DNA of 64,000 nt from Pantoea coffeiphila. GTDB taxonomy: Bacteria > Pseudomonadota > Gammaproteobacteria > Enterobacterales > Enterobacteriaceae. Below, piece by piece: positions 9,039 through 16,468 of the stretch; the first letter of the stretch is position 1, and each line of letters starts with the position of its first letter. The DNA is taken from the NCBI RefSeq assembly GCF_016909495.1, contig NZ_JAFBFW010000009.1:62001-126000 (forward strand). Direction: 5' to 3'. Position numbers and translations under genes: made by a program. The notes beneath the pieces were generated by a model. The model did no database searches. It saw only the letters and a list, made by a program, of their open reading frames with translations, and was not told the origin of the DNA.

Positions 9039-9101
9039 ATGAAAGAACCTCCGTCACGAGAGAGGCGATGGCAGGATGAACACGGGAGGATAACGCACTA
9101 A
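9039..9101 (+). CDS. 20-residue leader peptide upstream of mgtB (MgtL-like)
   Basis: The short frame encodes MKEPPSRERRWQDEHGRITH and is preceded by a strong ribosome site (AGGAG, 7 nt before ATG). Its place in the mgtB leader and its early Glu-Pro-Pro codons recall MgtL of Salmonella/E. coli (which begins MEPDPTPLP), where acidic/proline-rich codons make translation stall or abort and so couple mgtA expression to Mg2+ and proline supply. The sequence is not homologous by eye beyond this composition. The regulatory role is inferred. Confidence 0.5.
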   Translation: MKEPPSRERRWQDEHGRITH

Positions 9102-9218
9102 CGTTTCTTCTCCTTTCCGTCTGCCTGCCACGCCTCCTTCCCTGAATTTACTGAAAAAACCTCGTTTGCAGGGGGCCTTCTCCTGCACGTAAAAAAACTT
9201 CATTCAAGGAGCAGGCAG

Positions 9219-11894
9219 ATGAAAATGCATCACGCTGACCTGAAAAAGGCGCGCGATCTGGCGATCGCCAGCGCAGCCAGCCGGAGCCAGGAACACACCC
9301 TCGCTCAACTTAATACTCAACGCCACGGGCTGACCTTTGAGGATGCCGCAGAGCGCCTGGAACACTTTGGCACCAACCAGGTCGCCAGCGAAAAAGCCCC
9401 GGCAGCAGCAATACAGCTGATGCAGGCGTTTAATAATCCGTTCATCTGGGTACTGACCGCGCTGGCAGCCATCAGTTTTGTTACCGATTATCTGCTGCCG
9501 CTGAATCGCGGTGAAGATACCGACCTGACCGGCGTGATCATCGTGCTGGTGATGGTCAGCCTCAGCGGCTTACTGCGTTTCTGGCAGGAATACCGCACGA
9601 ACAAAGCAGCGGAAGCGCTGAAATCCCTGGTGCGCACGACTGCCACGGTGATTCGACGCAGCCATGCGCACAGTGAAGCGATGGAGATGGAAATCCCGCT
9701 ACAGCAGGTCGTACCGGGCGATATCGTACGGCTGTCGGCGGGCGATATGATCCCGGCCGACGTGCGCCTGCTGGCCTCGCGCGATCTGTTTGTCAGCCAG
9801 GCGGCGCTGAGCGGTGAAGCGCTACCGATTGAGAAATATGACACCCAAAGCAGCCCGAACGTTGCCGGACCGCTCAGTGAACAGGAGCTGCTCAGCCTGC
9901 CCGGTATCTGCCTGATGGGCACCAGCGTGGCCAGCGGCAGCGCGACGGCGGTGGTGGTGGCGACCGGCGGCCATACCTGGTTTGGTTCACTGGCAACTTC
10001 ACTGCTGGGTAAGCGCCCGCAAACGGCGTTCGATCGCGGCGTAAACAGCGTCAGCTGGCTGCTGATCCGCTTTATGCTGGTCATGGTGCCGATCGTTCTG
10101 CTGCTGAACGGCTACAGCAAAGGTGACTGGAGCGATGCGCTGCTGTTTGCGCTAGCGGTTGCGGTGGGACTGACCCCGGAAATGCTGCCGATGATCGTCA
10201 GTTCTAACCTCGCGAAAGGCGCGATTGCCCTGTCGCGGCGGAAAGTGGTGGTGAAAAGGCTCAATGCCATCCAGAACTTCGGCGCAATGGACGTGCTGTG
10301 CAGCGATAAAACCGGCACGCTGACTCAGGATCGCATCATTCTGTCTCACCACCTGGATCTGCACGACCGCAGCGACGAACGCGTACTACAGCTGGCGTGG
10401 CTGAACAGCCGCCATCAGACCGGCGTGAAAAATCTGATGGATAAGGCCGTTCTGGCCTTCAGCCAGGGCAATATGGCGGTCAACGACCTGTGGCGCTATC
10501 GCAAAATTGACGAGCTGCCGTTCGATTTTGAACGCCGCCGCCTGTCGATTCTGCTGGCGGACCAGAACCAGCAGCAGATGCTGGTCTGCAAAGGCGCGGT
10601 GGACGAAATGCTGGCGGTTTCCAGCTTCTGGCGCGACGGCGATGAAATCCGCCCGCTGGATGAGGCCGCGCGTCAACGCCTTCGCGATCAGGCAGAGAAC
10701 TATAACCAGCAGGGCTTCCGCGTACTGGTGGTCGGCTGGCGGGCTATTGAAGGCAGCCCGATCTCACTGCCGTTGAGTATCCATAACGAGCGCGAACTAA
10801 TTATCAGCGGCGTTTTGACTTTCCTCGATCCACCGAAGGAGAGCGCGGCAGAAGCCATTGCTGCCCTGCACGAAAACGGCGTGACGGTGAAAGTACTGAC
10901 CGGCGATAACGCGATTATTACCAGCAAAGTGTGCCGCGATGTGGGTCTGGCGCCGGGTGAACCGCTGTGCGGCAGTGAAATCGCCCAGCTCAGCGATGAT
11001 GAACTCTACCTGCTGGTTGAGCAGCGTACGCTGTTCTGCCGCCTGACGCCGCAGCAAAAAACCCGCGTACTGCAGGCATTGCAACACAACGGACATACGG
11101 TGGGCTTCCTCGGCGACGGTATTAATGATGCGCCAGCGCTGCGGGCGGCGGATATCGGCATCTCCGTGGATACCGCCACGGATATTGCCAAAGAATCCGC
11201 GGATATCATCCTGCTGGAAAAAAGCCTGCTGGTACTGGAGCAGGGCGTGATGACCGGACGCGAAACCTTCGGCAACATCATCAAATACCTGAACATGACC
11301 GCCAGTTCTAACTTCGGCAACGTCTTTTCGGTGCTGGTGGCCAGCGCGTTTATTCCGTTTTTACCGATGATGGCGATCCATCTGCTGCTGCAAAACCTGA
11401 TGTATGACCTGTCGCAGCTGGCGCTGCCGTGGGACAAAATGGACAAAGAGTTTCTGCGCAAGCCGCGCCGCTGGGACGCGAAGAATATCGGCCGCTTTAT
11501 GCTATGGATTGGGCCAACGTCATCCATTTTCGATATCACCACCTTCTGGCTGATGTGGACAGTGTTCGCCGCCAATAGCGTTGAAAGCCAGGCGCTGTTC
11601 CAGTCCGGCTGGTTCGTTGAGGGGCTGCTGTCGCAGACGCTGGTGGTGCATATGCTGCGCACCCGCAAAATTCCGTTTATTCAGAGCCGTGCCGCGCTGC
11701 CGGTGATGCTGGCCACCGGGCTGGTGATGATTGCCGGTATTCTGATCCCGTTCTCGCCGCTGGGCCATGCTGTCGGGCTGGTGCCGCTGCCGTGGAGCTA
11801 TTTCCCATGGCTGCTGGCCACGCTGCTGGGCTACTGCGTGGTCGCGCAGGGCATGAAGCGCCTTTACATCCGCCGTTTCGGCCAGTGGTTCTGA
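9219..11894 (+). CDS. mgtB: Magnesium-importing P-type ATPase MgtB
   Basis: This 891-residue P3B-type ATPase of the inner membrane imports Mg2+ with ATP hydrolysis. The phosphorylation site CSDKTGTLTQD has Asp363; GEALPIEK (actuator), the hinge GDGINDAPALR and the ASSNFGNVFSVL membrane segment are all intact. The C-terminus (LRTRKIPFIQSRAALPV, then KRLYIRRFGQWF) resembles Salmonella MgtB much more than E. coli MgtA. Salmonella mgtB follows mgtC in a PhoP-controlled operon; mgtC is missing here. A strong ribosome site (AAGGAG) precedes the start. A 30-codon membrane peptide gene follows 10 bp after the stop. Confidence 0.95.
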   Translation: MKMHHADLKKARDLAIASAASRSQEHTLAQLNTQRHGLTFEDAAERLEHFGTNQVASEKAPAAAIQLMQAFNNPFIWVLTALAAISFVTDYLLPLNRGEDTDLTGVIIVLVMVSLSGLLRFWQEYRTNKAAEALKSLVRTTATVIRRSHAHSEAMEMEIPLQQVVPGDIVRLSAGDMIPADVRLLASRDLFVSQAALSGEALPIEKYDTQSSPNVAGPLSEQELLSLPGICLMGTSVASGSATAVVVATGGHTWFGSLATSLLGKRPQTAFDRGVNSVSWLLIRFMLVMVPIVLLLNGYSKGDWSDALLFALAVAVGLTPEMLPMIVSSNLAKGAIALSRRKVVVKRLNAIQNFGAMDVLCSDKTGTLTQDRIILSHHLDLHDRSDERVLQLAWLNSRHQTGVKNLMDKAVLAFSQGNMAVNDLWRYRKIDELPFDFERRRLSILLADQNQQQMLVCKGAVDEMLAVSSFWRDGDEIRPLDEAARQRLRDQAENYNQQGFRVLVVGWRAIEGSPISLPLSIHNERELIISGVLTFLDPPKESAAEAIAALHENGVTVKVLTGDNAIITSKVCRDVGLAPGEPLCGSEIAQLSDDELYLLVEQRTLFCRLTPQQKTRVLQALQHNGHTVGFLGDGINDAPALRAADIGISVDTATDIAKESADIILLEKSLLVLEQGVMTGRETFGNIIKYLNMTASSNFGNVFSVLVASAFIPFLPMMAIHLLLQNLMYDLSQLALPWDKMDKEFLRKPRRWDAKNIGRFMLWIGPTSSIFDITTFWLMWTVFAANSVESQALFQSGWFVEGLLSQTLVVHMLRTRKIPFIQSRAALPVMLATGLVMIAGILIPFSPLGHAVGLVPLPWSYFPWLLATLLGYCVVAQGMKRLYIRRFGQWF

Positions 11895-11904
11895 GGAGGA
11901 CGAG

Positions 11905-11997
11905 ATGAAGAAGGATCATTCAGCGGTGGCGATTGTGTTGTTTTTTGTCGGGGTGGTGATTTTTTCCGGGGCGATACTGATGATATTTAGTGAATAG
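11905..11997 (+). CDS. 30-residue membrane peptide (MgtR-like)
   Basis: This short gene starts 10 bp after the mgtB stop with an excellent ribosome site (GAGGAGGA). It encodes a 30-residue peptide: MKKDHS, then a single hydrophobic helix (VAIVLFFVGVVIFSGAILMIF), ending SE. Size, topology and position match MgtR, the 30-residue peptide encoded after mgtB in Salmonella, which binds MgtC and promotes its degradation. With no mgtC here the partner would have to be MgtB or another membrane protein. Sequence identity to MgtR is low by eye, so homology is inferred from context. Confidence 0.6.
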   Translation: MKKDHSAVAIVLFFVGVVIFSGAILMIFSE

Positions 11998-12031
11998 CGT
12001 TTGCTGGCGGGTTCGGGTTGCTGCACGTTTA

Positions 12032-12155
12032 AGTGACTGGCCTATCGGGGTTATCCGGAACGCGGACCCGCTGTCACGTCCATGTCCGCTCGGCCTCGCA
12101 CTTCCCTGTGCTCGGACGGTCCGCTTATCCGGATAACCCCGATTGCCTATTTACT
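12032..12155. repeat. Palindromic repeat element, copy 1
   Basis: About 124 bp are bounded by imperfect inverted repeats of about 28 bp whose inner part is perfect (ATCGGGGTTATCCGGA versus TCCGGATAACCCCGAT). The interior is G+C-rich. The 86 bp at 12063-12148 recur at 12219-12304 with a single mismatch. It resembles a non-autonomous, MITE/ERIC-type intergenic repeat; no transposase is present. Confidence 0.8.
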
Positions 12156-12187
12156 GAGGTGTTGCTGTTCAGGTCGCGTCAGGTTTT

Positions 12188-12307
12188 AGTGCCTGGCGTA
12201 TCGGGGCTGGCCGGAACACGGACCCGCTGCCACGTCCATGTCCGCTCGGCCTCGCACTTCCCTGTGCTCGGACGGTCCGCTTATCCGGATAACCCCGATT
12301 GCCTGAA
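12188..12307. repeat. Palindromic repeat element, copy 2
   Basis: Second copy in the same orientation, 156 bp downstream of the first. The right arm is conserved (TCCGGATAACCCCGATTGCC) while the left arm has diverged (ATCGGGGCTGGCCGGA). The near-identity of the 86-bp core suggests recent tandem duplication or insertion of two copies of one family. Confidence 0.8.
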
Positions 12308-12363
12308 GACTTTGGTGTTGCTGCTGGAAAAACTGATTTCTTCTGGCCGCAAAGCAATGATTT

Positions 12364-12484
12364 GAAAGGGGAACCGTTACGGGACAGGTTAGCCGGGTGT
12401 CTGCCGCAGGGATGCGGCAGCCAAGCCCCCAGGGACCGGGTTCACGGCGACCCGGCGATCTGCCCGTAACGGTCGCCCCGTTTC
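12364..12484. repeat. Structured 121-bp intergenic element
   Basis: The outer inverted repeats are GAAAGGGGAACCGTTACGGG and CCCGTAACGGTCGCCCCGTTTC (near-perfect). Inside are two hairpins, CTGCCGCA-GGGA-TGCGGCAG and CCGGGTT-CACGGCG-ACCCGG. The nested palindromes suggest another intergenic repeat family, distinct from the pair upstream. Genome-wide copy number was not checkable. Confidence 0.6.
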
Positions 12485-12526
12485 GCAGATCCCACAGCGA
12501 CCTGCCCCATAACGCTTCAGAAAGGA

Positions 12527-13735
12527 CTACTCCTTCGCGATCGGCGTCTCGCTAATCGCTACGGTTTCATCACCCTGGATTTTCTGCACCCGCTGCTCAA
12601 CCTGCTGCACCGCGCTGGCATCCTTCAGCAGGGAATAGGTCAGCGTAAACTCGGTACTCTGCCCTGGCTGCAACTGCTTCACGCGGCCCTGCTCTTTCTC
12701 AATCGTCACCGGATAAGCATAGTTCGTGCCCGGCTCAATCCCGGTCACGTAACCCTGCTTCTGCGTATCGGTGTTTTTCCACATGGTCAACAGAGGCAGC
12801 TGTTTGATATCGAACTCAATTGATGCGCCCTTATCACCCTTGCTGTTAATCACTGCGGCCACGGTTTTACCGTTTTCGTCGGCTTTCGGCGTAAGGTTAA
12901 ACACCATCTCGTCGAAGTCTTTCGTCGGCGCGCCGTAAACATTCCAGTCGTTCAGACCTTTCTTCGCGTAGTCGTTAAACGGTGAAACCGACTTCAGCGG
13001 CGCGATAAACCGTGCGTCTTTCTCAAGGATCGGCGTGCCGAAGTTGCTGTGATAGATAATCTGGTAATCGTGCGGATAGTCTGCATGGTTGGTCAGCACA
13101 TCATGCACGGTAAAGGAGTCAGAGCCGGGCACGTAACGCAGCTCGGTCCAGGTTTCGAGTTTCGCTTTTTTGAAGGTGGTCTCTTTCAGCAGACCGCGAA
13201 TACGGATTTCATGCGGCGCTTTTTCATCAACGATCACTTCAACTTTTGAAGCCGGGGTATTACCCGCTTTCCCGTGCAGCGTGTAAATCACGCCGTCTTT
13301 AGTGACCGGGTGGCCGGTCCACTCAAAGCCACAGCGCACCATCATTTCGTTGAACCCTTCCAGCCAGCCCAGGCCGTTGCGGCTTTCCAGATTGATGTAA
13401 GCCGGGTTCACGACCTCATCAACCGGGGAATCCCAGCCAAGGCGCACGCCGTGGCCGTTAACATGCAGCAGATCCATGCCTCGCGTCGGGCTGAGGGCGA
13501 TGGTCAGGCCATTTTTACTGGTGATGGTCAGCACTTTCGAGCCTTCCTGCTTGCCGCCGTGCAGAACTTTTTGCTGAATGCTGAAGTTCTCACCGGAAAG
13601 CTTCAGCTGCTGGCTGTTTACCTGCCAGTTTCCCTTTTCCACACTGGTTTCAGCATCCGTCAGCAGCCAGCTTTGTGCCGATGCCTGACCGCAGATTAAC
13701 GCCGTAATTACCCCTGCCAGAAGTCTTTTCTTCAT
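12527..13735 (-). CDS. Exported DUF4432 / aldose-1-epimerase-like protein
   Basis: This 402-residue protein has a clear signal peptide (MKKRLLAGVITALICGQASA, cleaved before QSW), so it acts in the periplasm. The ATG at 13735 follows a ribosome site AAGGGA; an upstream in-frame start at 13780 would spoil the signal peptide. The beta-sandwich body with TLHGKAGNTPA, YHSNFG and the C-terminal YVTGIEPGTNYAYP segment is typical of DUF4432, a galactose-mutarotase-like fold. A role in sugar anomer conversion is possible but not shown. It diverges from avtA; its own 3' side faces the repeat cluster. Confidence 0.75.
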   Translation of the reverse strand: MKKRLLAGVITALICGQASAQSWLLTDAETSVEKGNWQVNSQQLKLSGENFSIQQKVLHGGKQEGSKVLTITSKNGLTIALSPTRGMDLLHVNGHGVRLGWDSPVDEVVNPAYINLESRNGLGWLEGFNEMMVRCGFEWTGHPVTKDGVIYTLHGKAGNTPASKVEVIVDEKAPHEIRIRGLLKETTFKKAKLETWTELRYVPGSDSFTVHDVLTNHADYPHDYQIIYHSNFGTPILEKDARFIAPLKSVSPFNDYAKKGLNDWNVYGAPTKDFDEMVFNLTPKADENGKTVAAVINSKGDKGASIEFDIKQLPLLTMWKNTDTQKQGYVTGIEPGTNYAYPVTIEKEQGRVKQLQPGQSTEFTLTYSLLKDASAVQQVEQRVQKIQGDETVAISETPIAKE

Positions 13736-14098
13736 CGTATTATCCCTTTTGCTGAATTGATTTAGCTTTGACCGCGTCAAGACTACAAATCAGCGCGGGA
13801 GAAAAATGTGACAATCATCACCGCATGGACTTTTAGCCATTTTTAGTCGAATAATCGTGCTATTTCTCACTAAAAAATGCATGCGAAGTTGTTTGTTTCA
13901 TTATTAATGCGACGTAAAGCCATTTACTCACCCACCAAGACTTAACGATTCAGCTAGTTTTTCAGGGCCAGTGAAAAATCATCATTGCCCGGCAACCCCT
14001 CCTGCCCGCCGTGCTGTCCCTGCCGCTCGAAGATTGCATCGCACCGGTGCCAGCGTTAAGGTGGTCACCCTTAGTGAATAACAAGTGATTAACAGGGT
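13736..14098. other. Divergent promoter region, DUF4432 gene and avtA
   Basis: The 363 bp hold the promoters of both flanking genes. The half next to the DUF4432 gene is A+T-rich. No open frame, strong hairpin or recognisable operator was found. The avtA ribosome site (AGGGT) is weak. Confidence 0.5.
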
Positions 14099-15349
14099 AT
14101 GAGCTTCTCGGCTTTCGGTGACAAATTTACGCGCCACTCAGGCATTACGCGCCTGATGGAAGATATGGGTGAGGGTTTACGCACGCCGGGTACGGTGATG
14201 TTAGGCGGCGGTAACCCCGCGCAGATCCCCGCAATGAATGACTATTTCCATCAACTTTTGCAGCAGATGCACGACGAAGGCAAGCTGACGGATGCGCTGT
14301 GCAACTATGACGGCCCGCAGGGTAAAAGCACCCTGCTGAACTCCCTGGCGGAGCTGCTCAGTAAAGAGCAGGGCTGGCAGATTTCGCCGAAAAATATTGC
14401 CCTGACCAACGGCAGCCAGAGCGCCTTTTTCTACCTGTTTAACCTGTATGCCGGGCATCGCGCTGACGGCCAGAAAAAGCGTGTACTTTTCCCGCTGGCT
14501 CCAGAATATCTTGGCTATGCCGATGCCGGGCTGGATGAGGACCTGTTTGTCTCCACCCGACCGAATATCGAAATGCTGCCGGAAGGCCAGTTCAAGTATC
14601 ACGTGGACTTTGAACATCTGCACATCGGCGAAGATACCGGCCTGATCTGCGTCTCCCGACCCACCAACCCCACCGGTAACGTGATTACCGATGATGAGTT
14701 GCTGAAACTGGACGCACTGGCGCAGCAGCACGATATTCCACTGCTGATTGATAATGCTTACGGCGTTCCTTTCCCGGGCATTATTTTCAGCGAAGCACGC
14801 CCGCTGTGGAATCCGAACATCATTCTGTGCATGAGCCTGTCCAAGCTGGGGCTGCCGGGCTCGCGCTGCGGCATCATCATCGCCGATGAGAAGGTGATCT
14901 CGGCCATCAGCAATATGAACGGGATTATCAGCCTCGCCCCCGGCAGCATTGGCCCGGCCATGGCGCATGAGATGATTCAACGTGGCGATCTGCTGCGGCT
15001 GTCGGAAGAGGTGATTAAGCCCTTCTATCAGGAACGTGTTAAGCAGACAATCGCGGTTATTCGCAGCTATCTGCCGGAAGATCGCTGCCTGATCCATAAA
15101 CCTGAAGGCGCGATTTTCCTCTGGCTGTGGTTTAAGGACCTGCCGATTTCCACTGAAATTCTTTACCAGCGGCTGAAGCAGCGCGGCGTGCTGATGGTAC
15201 CGGGGCATTTCTTCTTCCCGGGGCTGGAGGCTGAGTGGCCTCACACGCATCAGTGCATGCGCATGAACTACGTTCCGGATAGCGCAGTGATTGAGCGGGG
15301 CGTGGCGATTCTGGCGGAAGAGATAGAGCGGGCGTTAAGCGAAGGATAA
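14099..15349 (+). CDS. avtA: Valine-pyruvate aminotransferase
   Basis: This 416-residue PLP enzyme of aminotransferase class I/II converts valine + pyruvate to 2-oxoisovalerate + alanine (transaminase C). It is almost collinear with E. coli AvtA: FGDKFTRHSGI, LGGGNPAQIP, NYDGPQGK, SRPTNPTGNVIT and the PLP-lysine segment SLSKLGLPGSR (Lys249). It acts in the cytoplasm in alanine and branched-chain amino acid metabolism. It is monocistronic by layout, ending at a hairpin shared with ibpA. Confidence 0.97.
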   Translation: MSFSAFGDKFTRHSGITRLMEDMGEGLRTPGTVMLGGGNPAQIPAMNDYFHQLLQQMHDEGKLTDALCNYDGPQGKSTLLNSLAELLSKEQGWQISPKNIALTNGSQSAFFYLFNLYAGHRADGQKKRVLFPLAPEYLGYADAGLDEDLFVSTRPNIEMLPEGQFKYHVDFEHLHIGEDTGLICVSRPTNPTGNVITDDELLKLDALAQQHDIPLLIDNAYGVPFPGIIFSEARPLWNPNIILCMSLSKLGLPGSRCGIIIADEKVISAISNMNGIISLAPGSIGPAMAHEMIQRGDLLRLSEEVIKPFYQERVKQTIAVIRSYLPEDRCLIHKPEGAIFLWLWFKDLPISTEILYQRLKQRGVLMVPGHFFFPGLEAEWPHTHQCMRMNYVPDSAVIERGVAILAEEIERALSEG

Positions 15350-15355
15350 ACAACT

Positions 15356-15377
15356 GGGGCCGCTTAACGGCGGCCCC
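15356..15377. terminator. Hairpin between convergent avtA and ibpA
   Basis: An 8-bp stem (GGGGCCGC at 15356-15363, GCGGCCCC at 15370-15377) with a 6-nt loop lies exactly between the two stop codons. There is no strong T run on either side, so it may be a weak bidirectional terminator. Confidence 0.6.
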
Positions 15378-15387
15378 TGCATCAGCA

Positions 15388-15807
15388 TTATTTCAGAATT
15401 TCAATGCGGCGCGGTTTATTGGCTTCCGGCACCACGCGTTCCAGGTCGATGTACAGCAGACCATTCTCCAGGCGAGCATCCCGCACGTGGACGTGCTCTG
15501 CCAGCTGGAATTTACGCTCAAAGTTACGTTCCGCGATGCCCTGATACAGATAGGTGCGCTGCTCCTGCTCTTCAGGATGCGAGCCGCGAACGGTCAGCAA
15601 ATTGTCGTGGGAGGTGATTTCCAGCTCGCTTTCCGCAAAACCGGCCACGGCAATCGTAATACGATAGTGGTTTTCTGCCACCAGCTCCACGTTGTAGGGA
15701 GGGTAGCCGCCGTTGTTCCCCTGACCCTGGCTGGTTTCCAGCAGGTTGATCAGACGGTCAAAGCCGATAGATGAACGATACAGTGGGGCAAGGTCGAAAT
15801 TACGCAT
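15388..15807 (-). CDS. ibpA: Small heat-shock protein IbpA
   Basis: This 139-residue alpha-crystallin-type chaperone binds unfolding proteins in cytoplasmic aggregates and hands them to DnaK/ClpB. It is nearly identical in layout to E. coli Ibp[20 protein letters not shown] at the start, [31 protein letters not shown] and the C-terminal IEI anchor (RRIEILK). The ATG at 15807 has AGGAG 7 nt upstream; an earlier in-frame start would run through the thermometer. The partner gene ibpB, next to ibpA in E. coli, is absent. Loss of ibpB is reported for Erwiniaceae, where one protein does both jobs. Confidence 0.97.
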   Translation of the reverse strand: MRNFDLAPLYRSSIGFDRLINLLETSQGQGNNGGYPPYNVELVAENHYRITIAVAGFAESELEITSHDNLLTVRGSHPEEQEQRTYLYQGIAERNFERKFQLAEHVHVRDARLENGLLYIDLERVVPEANKPRRIEILK

Positions 15808-15814
15808 GTTTAAG

Positions 15815-15832
15815 CTCCTGATATACAGCGAG
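15815..15832 (-). promoter_or_regulatory. ROSE-type RNA thermometer hairpin of ibpA
   Basis: In the mRNA, CUCGCUG pairs with CAGGAG (the ribosome site) across a UAUAU loop, leaving one bulged G. A bulged G opposite the Shine-Dalgarno is the hallmark of ROSE elements known in ibpA leaders. The hairpin would block translation at low temperature and melt on heat shock. Confidence 0.75.
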
Positions 15833-15921
15833 TTATTAAGATATCGACTCTCCACTATGGACGAGTCGCTGGCTCAGTAAGTACTGCCCTGTCGGCGCAG
15901 GTACTTCACTGACCGTAGTAG

Positions 15922-15954
15922 TAAAATGGTGACACCAGTGACGCTTTCAAGGGG
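15922..15954 (-). promoter_or_regulatory. Sigma-32 promoter of ibpA
   Basis: On the minus strand CCCCTTGAAA (15945-15954) lies 13 nt before CACCATTTTA (15922-15931), matching the heat-shock sigma factor consensus CTTGAAA-N(13-14)-CCCCATNT. It predicts an ibpA leader of roughly 105 nt that contains the ROSE hairpin. Confidence 0.85.
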
Positions 15955-16105
15955 AAGTTGTGATTTTTTTAACCCGATCGCACTGAATGTCATACACTCA
16001 GGGATGAGTTCGTCGGCCTTAGTGCCAGCCACCGTAGAGTGGACCGGGATTTCCCCGCGTTTGACGACAGATCTCAGCAGGCTGCAACGACTGAAGGGAT
16101 AGTAA

Positions 16106-16468
16106 ATGATGAAGGCATTAAAGAAGTATACCGCTGCAGGATTGCTTACCTGCGCCTCACTTGGCGCCACCAGCGGCTGCTCAAGCGTTATGACCCATAC
16201 CGGCCCCAGTCAGGGCTATTATCCAGGAACGCGCGCCAGCGCCAGCGTGTTGACCGATGACGACAGCAGCTGGGCGATGAAACCGCTGGCGGCAATTGAT
16301 TTGCCGTTTTCTGCGGTGATGGATACGCTGCTGCTGCCGTGGGATTACTATCGTAACGATGATACGGACTCGCCGCGCGAGCGCGTGCGCCGAAGCGAAC
16401 AGCAAAACAGGACCGCCGACGGACTGTCGCAGGCGGCCCCGATGGTTTCTAATTCACCGACGCCATAA
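16106..16468 (+). CDS. yidQ: DUF1375 lipoprotein YidQ
   Basis: This 120-residue lipoprotein of the YceK/YidQ family has a hydrophobic signal ending in the lipobox-like ATSGC, so the mature protein begins at Cys25 and is membrane-anchored. The conserved core is DLPFSAVMDTLLLPWDYYRN. Function is unknown. It sits beside ibpA as in E. coli. Its 3' end overlaps the 3' end of the convergent yidR by 20 bp. Confidence 0.9.
   Translation: MMKALKKYTAAGLLTCASLGATSGCSSVMTHTGPSQGYYPGTRASASVLTDDDSSWAMKPLAAIDLPFSAVMDTLLLPWDYYRNDDTDSPRERVRRSEQQNRTADGLSQAAPMVSNSPTP

Larger units (their letters stand above)
8606..9218 (+). other. Long intergenic region / mgtB leader
   Basis: The region spans 613 bp. It opens with A+T-rich sequence containing a PhoP-like direct repeat and a TATAAT at 8706-8711. 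Then comes a perfect 11-bp stem with a 14-nt loop (8731-8766), which could end lipase transcripts or fold in the leader. A GGCAGG...CCTGCC stem (about 8837-8868) follows, then a 20-codon peptide gene (9039-9101) and a pyrimidine-rich stretch up to the mgtB ribosome site. The layout resembles the long regulatory leaders of mgtA and mgtCBR in Salmonella. The transcription start cannot be fixed from sequence alone. Confidence 0.55.
11998..12526. other. Intergenic region filled with palindromic repeats
   Basis: The 529 bp between the mgtB operon and the DUF4432 gene are largely occupied by two copies of one palindromic element (12032-12155 and about 12188-12307) and one different structured element (12364-12484). 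No credible gene is seen. Apparent open frames here are simply readings through the repeats. Confidence 0.7.

Noticed and set aside
12033..12365. 110-codon open frame across the tandem palindromes
   Set aside because: The frame consists of two readings of the same repeat core, has no ribosome site and would not survive without the repeat; it is a by-product of the palindromic elements.
14201..15250. 349-codon open frame antisense to avtA
   Set aside because: Long antisense frames are common opposite G+C-rich genes with this codon bias; the avtA strand matches a known enzyme over its whole length.
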